A DNA stretch of 64,000 bases from Cryptomeria japonica (lineage: Eukaryota; Streptophyta; Pinopsida; Cupressales; Cupressaceae), in the NCBI RefSeq assembly GCF_030272615.1, contig NC_081412.1:144731247-144795246 (forward strand), given 5' to 3'. A model generated the notes under the pieces. The model searched no databases. It was not told the DNA's origin and saw nothing but the letters and a program-made list of their open reading frames with translations. Both the position numbers and the translations under genes were made by a program. This document shows, in pieces, positions 56,594 to 64,000 of this stretch; the stretch's first letter is position 1; each line of letters starts with the position of its first letter.

Positions 56594-58253
56594 TGGTGCA
56601 GGAGCACCTCTAAAACACCTATGGAGCACCTATGAAGACCTATGGAGGCAAGGTGCACTAGGGTCACTGATAGGCCCTCATGGAGAATAAATGAGAAATG
56701 AAGTCTAAAAGGCCTTTAAGGTCTTAAAAAAATGTAATCATTGCCATTAGAGCCAATAAATGCAATGAAATGTAATAGAAATATCAAAAAGTGTAAAATT
56801 GTCAAAATTGGCAATTAGGCCTAGAAAGGGCTAAAATTGGGTTTTGAAGGGTAGAATAGGTAATATGATGAATAAAATAATGTATTAATGTTTAAAATGT
56901 AATTTTATGATCATTTGGGTTGGGTAGGATGATTAGTTTCCAAAGTATCAAGTTGACAAATGAAATTGTCAATCTTGAGCAACTTTTTTGAGCAACTTTT
57001 ATTGTCAAAAGTGCAAAAAATGCTAAAAATAGGTGGTTATAGGTAGTTAGGTGGTTATGGTTCGGTCTTATCAGAAAAAAATAATATAAAATGATTTAAA
57101 ACAATTATATTGAGAGATATGGTGAGTGTATGGTCGAAGACAATCATTTGGAACAATAAAAACCATATTTTTATGTGCATTTTATGAGTTTTCAACGTGG
57201 ACAATCAAATCTTTTGTTAATTTTGATGCATTTCATGTTTGAATTTTGAAATATTATTGTTTGGGGATGATAAAGGAATGATATAAACATGTTTTTGAGG
57301 AAGTGGAATTTTATTTGGTGTTCATTTGATAAAGATATCAAAGTTTTAGTGAAATCTGCTAGAACCTTGAACTAGGGTAACCCGTGACCTTATAAATGTG
57401 ATATATTTTGTTTTGTTGATTAACCAATCCTCATTTTGGGCATAGATGAGGTAAAATATGTATATTCCATTTCCAAGGTGTGTGCAGGGTGTCATGCAAA
57501 GGTTTGGCACATGCTACATAAGGTTTTTATGATTGTTGTTGTCACAGGGGTAGATTGACTATTACAGTCAAATGGTGGAGGCTTTGTTTGTTATGGAAGA
57601 GCATGTTAAGGCCAGAATGGATTAGGGAGGTGTTGGTTAGTGTGTCTAAAACCTTTCCAAAGATTTGGTGTAGGTGGAGTTCCCAAAGGAGGGGTTAAAT
57701 CGGTGGGTTTCCAAAGATAGCAGCAGGCTATCATAATTAGGACAACATGAGATAAGGAGGGGTTTTTGTCAAAACAAATTGATTTTCAATATGCCATGGG
57801 TGGTGGTTAGACCCTATATTGTTATGAGGGTTCCTTAGAGTTTTTGGAGTGTATTTAATTATTGTTTGAGTATCCATCTTGAGGGGTAATGAGTTGACTA
57901 TCAAACAACCAGTGATAGGATAGTGATAAGCCATTTTTGTCTTGTGAACCTAGTTTGGAGTTTAGTGGTCTATAATGCTTTCAAAGGCAATCTGGGAAGA
58001 GTCTACCTTGGAGTTAGGATATGGAGAGACTTAAGAGTCAAGTGTTGATCCTAGAGTAGGGTCCAAAGGTGTGAGTAGGTCACTAAAACCTTGAGAGTGC
58101 AGCCTTAGGCAAATTGATGAGATGATCAATCATGATCAATACAAAGTTGGAATGGGAAGTTGGCTTCACCTAGTATGTAGAAGGATCCTCTAGAGTGTCA
58201 CCTTGAGTGACTGAACCCTTGAGAGGTCTAGACCAGTAGATCCCTCTACACCA
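56594..58253 (+). mobile_element. Probable solo LTR inserted in element G
   Basis: 1,660 bp starting TGGTGCAGGAGC and ending CTACACCA, with 5-bp inverted ends TGGTG/CACCA. The flanks CATTA and CATTC form a one-mismatch duplication. Removing it restores the reading of F here: K-H then IIVDSVHKKCR against KYVIIADTLYRHS. No coding frame inside. Strand is not determined by evidence. It could also be a non-autonomous DNA element, but the TG/CA ends favour an LTR. Confidence 0.6.
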
Positions 58254-58258
58254 CATTC

Positions 58259-59395
58259 AATTATTGTTGATAGTGTACATAAAAAGTGTAGATGGCACGT
58301 TACTCAGATGCCTTAATGTTGAGGAGGCACAAATCACCCTAAAAGAAGTTCATAATGGCATACATGGGGCACATTCTTCTAGACATGATCTAGAAAAAAC
58401 ACTTTTGTGAACATGTTATTATTGGCCTACAATGGAAAAGGATGCTTACAAGTATGTCCAAAGATGCAAGCAATACCAAAAGCATGGGAACCTGATTCAT
58501 GCACCTACTCAAGATCTTCAACCAATAACATCACCATGGCCATTTTCATAGTGGGGATTAGATCTTGTAGGGAAAATAAACCCTACCTCCTCCAAAGGAC
58601 ATAATTTTATCCTCATAGCTACAAAATATTTCACAAAATGGGTTGAAGCAATCCTGATGACTTTCACAACAGGAAAGTAAATAGCTAAATTCATTTTGAA
58701 TTATATTATTTGTAGATATGGAGTACCCATGTGCATTATAACTGATAACAGATGACCCTTCAAAAATCAAGAAGTGGGTGAAATTTGCGAACAATTTAAC
58801 ATCCAACAATGTTTTCCGATACCCTACTATCCCCAAAGCAATGGTCAAGCTGAGGCAACAAACAAAACTATTTTAATTTTTTTAAAGAAAGTTGTCAATG
58901 ACAATGGACAAGATTGACATCTCCAACTAAATCTGTCTCTCTGGGCTTATCAAACTAGTGTCCACACAACAACTGGTACCACACTATTTTCTTTGGTTTA
59001 TGGTTCAGAAGCTATTTTTCCTATCGAGGTAGAATTGCCATCACTAAGGGTCTCTCTGAAAAACATTATCTTAGAAGAAGACTATAGAGTAGCACGTTTG
59101 CAAGAACTAGAATTCCTAGACAAAAAATGACAAAGCACTCTAAATCATTTACAAGGATATCAAAACAGAATGAGAAGACGCTACAAAAAAAGAGTTAACC
59201 CACGTTGCTTCGAAATAGGAGACATCGTTCTTAAATAAAATCAAAGGAACCTCGCTGAACATGAAAAACTAGGAAAATTTGAGCCTAACTAATTGGAAAT
59301 AGTGCTTATCATTTGCAAAAAATGGAGGGAGATCCACTCCCCAATCCCATTAATAGCATGCACCTAAAAAGATGTTACATTTGAAGGTGGGTTCA
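58259..59395 (+). pseudogene. pol: Element G integrase
   Basis: Zinc-finger remnant (EVHNGIHGAHSS), core WGLDLVGKI, CIITDN and NGQAEATNKT, then LNLSLWAYQTSVHTTTGTT and YGSEAIFPIEVELPSLRVSL aligned with F. The C-terminal part is RRYKKRVNPRCFEIGDIVLK. Several stops include a TGA for Trp in QDWH. No chromodomain. Confidence 0.83.
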
Positions 59396-59859
59396 TTTCA
59401 ACATTCAGTACTGCATTTGCATATATCTTCTTTGCATTGCATATCTTCATTTTAGACTACATCATAGTTGCTTGCATATCGCCACTACAGAACATATAGC
59501 TGCATATCATTATTTCTTTCTCATATATTTGCATCAATAAGTCAAGGAAATTGTCTGAGTCATTCACCTATCTGCACTGAAAAGAACGAAGGTTGTCTCA
59601 TTTCCTAGATACTTGTTCATGAAGTCTTTAAGAGGTCTTTAGTCATTCATCTTCAATGTCACATGGTGATTAAGCTTTATCCTTGGTTGGGTAGAGGTTT
59701 CAATATCAAGTATTATTGCCCAAAATATATAAATTCTTATATCTCACACATTAATCAATAGCTCTAAGTCATTACAGATACCTAGTTGGTCATGTGTGTA
59801 GTGAAAAAACCAATATTCTAATTCAGCACCACTGTAATTGTCATACCCACATAGGTTTC
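59396..59859. other. Element G 3' untranslated region
   Basis: No gene or tandem repeat is evident. It ends where the H LTR begins. No clear polypurine tract lies next to 59860, which supports H being a separate insertion. Confidence 0.5.
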
Positions 59860-60969
59860 TGTAGACACTTAAAAATAATTATTTTAATTATTTTTAATTC
59901 CTCGCATAATTAATTAATTAATTATGTTAATTCAAATTCCTCTCAATATTAATTAAATATAATTAATATTGTTACTATAGCATATGATTGATTTATTTAA
60001 TATATCAATCTCTTTCTTTATTCTTCTAAAAAAATTAAATCCTCACAAATATTCCTCTTAGCTAATTAATTTCAATTAATTAGTTAACCTACATGATTCC
60101 TACAAATCATCTTCTTAATTCATTCTTCTAGAAACTCCCTAAACTCACTTAACATTATTCTTCTAATTTTTTAATCCCTCCACTCATTCTCTCTCCTAGT
60201 TAAATTCTGCTACAAATATTAATCCCACCTAACATTTCTTCTAATCCCCCTCCTAATGAGTCGTTAATGGTTAATCATCATGATTAGCCACAAAGTCAAC
60301 TCTTTGTCCTTTTCATCCAGCCACTAGCTTTAAATGCTCTTTTCCTAGGTGAATGTAAGATTTTCGAAATCACACATTCCTCTAGGCATCCCCTCTCCCA
60401 AGGAATTTTAATTACCTTTTATTCCTCCAATCCCCATGATATCCTTTTTTGGAGAATTTTTAATTCCTCCAATGCATCTTGTGGAGTGTGGAGATACGAA
60501 ATGCCTTTAAGGCATAATTCTTGGTCTCCACACCCTCTCTTGGACCTTGTGTGAGCTCACAAGTAAATCTTATCCCTTCATCTCAAATTCATCCTAGCCA
60601 TCCATTTTTCTCTCCTTTTCCTATAAAATAGGGCTCCATCTCTTCATTCTAAACATCTTGAAATCTAGTAAGTTTATGCTGCCTTTTTGAGCCTAGGAAA
60701 TCATCTTGGCAACTTGATCATCTCATTCTTATCATTTTTCAAATCCATTCCATTTGGGCACAACATTGGAGAGCCATCCACATCTAGCAATCAAAGGAGC
60801 ACATCAAGTGGATCATTATCAAGGGGCGCCTTCACTTCATCAAGCTCAATCCAAAGGAGAAGGTAAAATAGCAAGGTGAAATGGTCTTTTTAATGATATT
60901 TTAGCATTCTGCATGTTTATTTCATTATGTTTTGATCATTTGACCTTCAAATCTGTTTTCCCCTCTTCA
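59860..60969 (+). repeat. 5' LTR of element H
   Basis: TGTAGACACTTAAAAATAA at the start, AT-rich U3 with AATTAATTAATTAATTA, TATA box TATAAAATA at 60622-60630, and an end near CTCTTCA before TTTTGGCATGC. About 1,110 bp, similar in length to G's LTR. The right limit is inferred, as no second copy is available. Confidence 0.6.
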
Positions 60970-60972
60970 TTT

Positions 60973-60992
60973 TGGCATGCTCTATGGGACCC
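60973..60992 (+). promoter_or_regulatory. Candidate primer binding site of element H
   Basis: TGGCATGCTCTATGGGACCC follows the inferred LTR end by three bases. It differs from the sites of F and G, so H may use a different tRNA. Weak evidence. Confidence 0.35.
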
Positions 60993-63677
60993 ATATCCCT
61001 AAGAACTAATTTTTTTTTTTGTTTAGGTTTTTGTGAGTTGTGAGATGTAGATTCCAGAATAGCGCGACTGCAAAAAAAAAAAAAAAAACTTTTTTTTTTT
61101 TCAGGTTCTTGAATAGCGGCTTTGTATTTCTGCGTAACAGTTTCTTTTTTGTTTCTATTGCATTTTTGTTTTTGTTCTTTTTCTATTTCAGTTTCAGTTT
61201 CATCATGATAGCTCTGTGATTAGCACGAGCATTTTTGTGGGAATTTGAATTCCTATTATCCGATCTGTTATTTGCTCTGTTATCTGCTCTGTTTAATTAT
61301 AATCTGTGTGAAAGTAGGAGAGTATGCTCTTGTCTATATAGACAATCAAAAATCCAGACCTTTCACTTTTCTATTCTATTTAGCGTGACTGTATGCTCTG
61401 ACCGCAAGAAAGTGTGAAAATAGGAGAGTATTCTCTTGTCTATCTAGACAATCAGAAATCTGAACCTTTGACACTTTTCTATCTATTTAGTGTTATTGTC
61501 TGCTCTGTTAATTTGTCTGAAATTTTTAGGTGCTAACTGTAGTCTGCATTTCTTTTTTTTTTTTCATTTCCTGTTATCTGTTCTGTTTAAAGATAATCTG
61601 TCTGACCATAGGAAAGTGTGAAAGTAGGAGATTATGCTCTTGTCTATCTAGACAATCAGAAATCTAGACCTTTAACATTTTTTTTTTATTCTGTTAAATT
61701 TAGGGTTTCTGCTCTGTTAAATCTAGGGTTTCTGTCTGCTCTATTAAATCTAAGGTTTAAAAATAAATAAATAAAATTTTTGTTTTTTCACCATATCTTC
61801 TTTATCTCGACTCCATTTTTCTCCAAACTTCACCAGATTCTCCGCATTGCCATTTTCCACATTTCCTTCCTTGGAGGCCTTATCCCAAAAATCCACGTTT
61901 TGAAGCCCAAAATCCCATATTTCTCTATTTTTAGGGTTTGTCATAACTCCTTCCCCTTTTCCCCTTTTATCCAATCACCTCCAAATTTTTCTCATATTAT
62001 CCATCTCCAACTTTTGCTTCTTTGTCCCTCTTGGACAAATTTTCCCATTCCTTCATCTCTCCTCCAAAATCCTCATTTTTCGCTTGCCTATCCCTTGGAA
62101 AGTGGCAAAAACCTAGTCAAACCCCATTTACCCATCAAAGCTTTCTTCAAATTCACATTTTTCATTAGTAAAATTTTTTTTATTCATGTTTTTGTTTTTC
62201 TATTCATTCCCAAAAAATCAAAAAAATTAATATTTTTGTCATTTTGTTGTCTTTTGTAGGATGCTTGTTCAAGACTCCATTTTTCAAACTACTAATCAAA
62301 TTGTTTTGCAGGATGCTTGTTGAAGACTCCATTTTTTTTTTTTCAGACTACTAATCAAGTTGTTTTGCAGGACGCTTGTTGAAGACCATTTTTCAAAACT
62401 ACTAATCAAGTTGTTTTGCAGGTTGCCTAGCCGATTCAACCAAATCTTGTGCATTTATTTAAACTAGGCACCTAGATATTAATTAAAATGGAATGAACCA
62501 TTGTCTTATGTGTCTTTAAAAAAAGTGCAAAGGTAGGAAAGTATGCTCTCGTCTTACTAGATGATTAAAAATCTAGACCCTCCAACCTTTTCTTGTTTGA
62601 TTATGTGTTTACCTCTAGTGGGCCTGCCCTCCCAACTTGCTCTTTGAGAAGGTAAGAGGGGAACGACCCAAGTGAGTACACCCGGACCTAGGGTTCCCAA
62701 CTCACTATAATAAATAGGCCATTGACTACGAAAGGGTTAATGGTTGGGGCTATATGAGAGTTCACTCTCACACTGGGTGCTTAGTAAGATCCTAGAGATC
62801 TCAATCACGCTTGCGTGACTACTAAGTTCTTGGTGCTTCGTTGGGCTATAGGCCTTAATTGCACATGCGCAACTTCGAAGGGTAGCTCCTAATGGGAAGA
62901 CTTACTAAACACCTTGTTCATAGTGGCCAAAAACCTTCTAGTCATTGGTGCAGGAGGTCGGATCTCTGAAGCAGCCCATATTCTTATGACCCTTAGTAGA
63001 GACACAAAGTTCACCATGAGGAGTTTTCATGGGAATTGATGCTTGGATGCCCCAAGAAGTGAGTGTTGTAGAGGGGAGCTAGTAGGGTCAAGCATCTAAG
63101 TGTCTGCTTTGGGTAAGCATAGATGGGAAACCAATTGGGATTCAATGACTATTGTCCTTACCAGCCTTAAGAATGTTGTATATGAGCATGAGTGTCTTTG
63201 ATATAATATGCATTTGATCACTGTGTTTGCTTTGTTTGATACATACTTGCCAAGAGTAGACTAAAAACACATCACTATCCCCAAACACTTTGCAAAAACA
63301 CTTGTCAAGACACAAACAATTGTCCAAGTCATTAACCACACAAAGTCCAAAATTGCATCAAAACTCTGTCCATCCCATTTTTCATAAGCCTAAGAGAGAA
63401 GCTAAGAGTCCATCATCTCCATCAACATTCAAGTTTGTCCTTTGAAACACCAACTATCATTCAAATCAGGGTGGTCGTATCCCTTCATACAACTTGCCAT
63501 TCGAATCGATCCTTGATGTTCATACCAAAGACAACCTAGTCATCAAATTTCTTCTAAACCATCACTACTATACCTCCTCCATCAATCATCCTCAAATTTC
63601 CTAAGTCCTTTCATCCTCAAATTTCCTAAGTCCTTTCATCACAAATTTCTTAAGTACTTTCATCACAAATATCGTGT
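60993..63677 (+). other. Element H leader, non-coding, with internal repeats
   Basis: About 2.7 kb. Four hairpin-bearing units (61306-61375, 61411-61490, 61614-61685, 62525-62595), a 51-59-bp tandem repeat each ending in TTGTTTTGCAGG (62258-62435), and the shared GGGCCTGCCCTCCC block near 62620. T-rich stretches give long but meaningless open frames. Confidence 0.65.
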
Positions 63678-64000
63678 ATGGTCGCAACTCGATCCCAAAA
63701 GAAAAAGATGGCTGAACAACAATATGACATGCTAGACATTGGTGTCCTATATGAAGATCCCATGCAAGATCATACACAAAGTGGGCAACCTAGCGATCAA
63801 GGTCAAAGTCAAAATCTTGACATGGTTAACAAAGATGAACTTTGTCCAAAAGTGCAAACTTTCCTAGTAGATTCTTATAACCAAGAGATGATGGAAAAGT
63901 TTATTAAACACAATCCTACTACACTTATGAAAACTCTCCTTGAACATGGAGCTCAACTTCCACCTAAATTTAATAGATCTACTCTCACCCAGCAACCACA
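63678..64000 (+). CDS. gag: Element H Gag, N-terminal 107 codons (runs off window)
   Basis: ATG at 63678 opens MVATRSQKKKMAEQQYD, parallel to F's MPVETRSKSKKMGKP at the same place after the leader. The frame stays open to the window edge (EMMEKFIKHNPTTLMKTLL; HGAQLPPKFNRSTLTQQP). Gln-rich, like the F Gag N-terminus. No stops in the visible part, unlike F and G. Confidence 0.7.
   Translation, partial: MVATRSQKKKMAEQQYDMLDIGVLYEDPMQDHTQSGQPSDQGQSQNLDMVNKDELCPKVQTFLVDSYNQEMMEKFIKHNPTTLMKTLLEHGAQLPPKFNRSTLTQQP

Larger units (their letters stand above)
46137..59859 (+). mobile_element. Element G: older Ty3/gypsy Tat-type element, cut by H
   Basis: The LTR at 46137 and primer site at 47255 are followed by a long leader, paired small ORFs, gag, protease, reverse transcriptase, two RNase H domains and integrase in F's order. 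Residue-level similarity to F is clear throughout. A ~1.66-kb insertion separates the second RNase H from integrase. Its 3' LTR is not in the window: element H begins in its 3' UTR at 59860. Confidence 0.85.
59860..64000 (+). mobile_element. Element H: third Tat-like element, 5' end only
   Basis: LTR (59860-60969), long leader with the same hairpin, acceptor-like and GGGCCTGCCCTCCC blocks as F, then a gag start at 63678. It runs off the window. The LTR shares only its first ~15 bases with F and G, so H is a distinct family. Confidence 0.7.

Noticed and set aside
61780..62259. 159-codon frame rich in Phe/Leu/Ser/Pro
   Set aside because: T/C-rich leader sequence of element H gives hydrophobic nonsense. 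No start context and no conservation with F or G leaders.

Overview
The window is nuclear plant DNA built almost wholly of nested LTR retrotransposons. I see no host gene, rRNA, tRNA, plastid insert or prokaryotic feature. AT-rich sequence, mixed Ty1/copia and Ty3/gypsy families and deep nesting suggest a large plant genome. A gymnosperm is plausible, but the sequence alone does not prove it.

Layout, with my own element labels. E is a Ty1/copia element on +, with its 5' LTR edge at 2619, gag at 2677-3125 and, after an interruption, gag/protease/pre-integrase at 44902-46010. Element D (3126-44900, +) is inserted in E's gag. D has copia-type LTRs and primer site but carries unfamiliar ORFs. Two insertions lie inside D. 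The first is C (4352-25111, -), a chromodomain Ty3/gypsy element with an exact 5-bp target-site duplication. The second is F (25796-41676, +), a Ty3/gypsy Tat-type element with two RNase H domains. C's integrase is split by B (6377-20880, +), a second D-like element. B's 3' LTR is split by A (12812-20653, -), a young gag-protease-only gypsy element with a perfect 5-bp duplication. The nest is therefore E>D>C>B>A, five levels deep, with F as a parallel insertion in D.

Right of E lies G (46137-59859, +), a second, more decayed Tat-type element. G is interrupted by a probable 1.66-kb solo LTR (56594-58253) and cut at its 3' end by H (59860 to the window end, +). H is a third Tat-like element, whose LTR, long leader and first 107 gag codons are visible.

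Most coding regions are broken by stops and frameshifts. Young element F carries many stops where its relatives have Gln, Arg or Trp codons, as cytosine deamination would produce. A has the longest clean frame (673 codons) but lacks reverse transcriptase and integrase. Its primer site matches that of F-like elements, so mobilisation in trans is a reasonable inference.

Three observations deserve most attention. (1) B and D are a pol-less LTR family with a coiled-coil/zinc-knuckle ORF1 and a ~1,070-codon ORF2 that I do not recognise. (2) The Tat-type elements F, G and H share a leader with a hairpin whose stem changes in a compensatory way, plus repeated branch-point/acceptor-like tracts. (3) G carries two tandem related ~90-codon ORFs ahead of gag.
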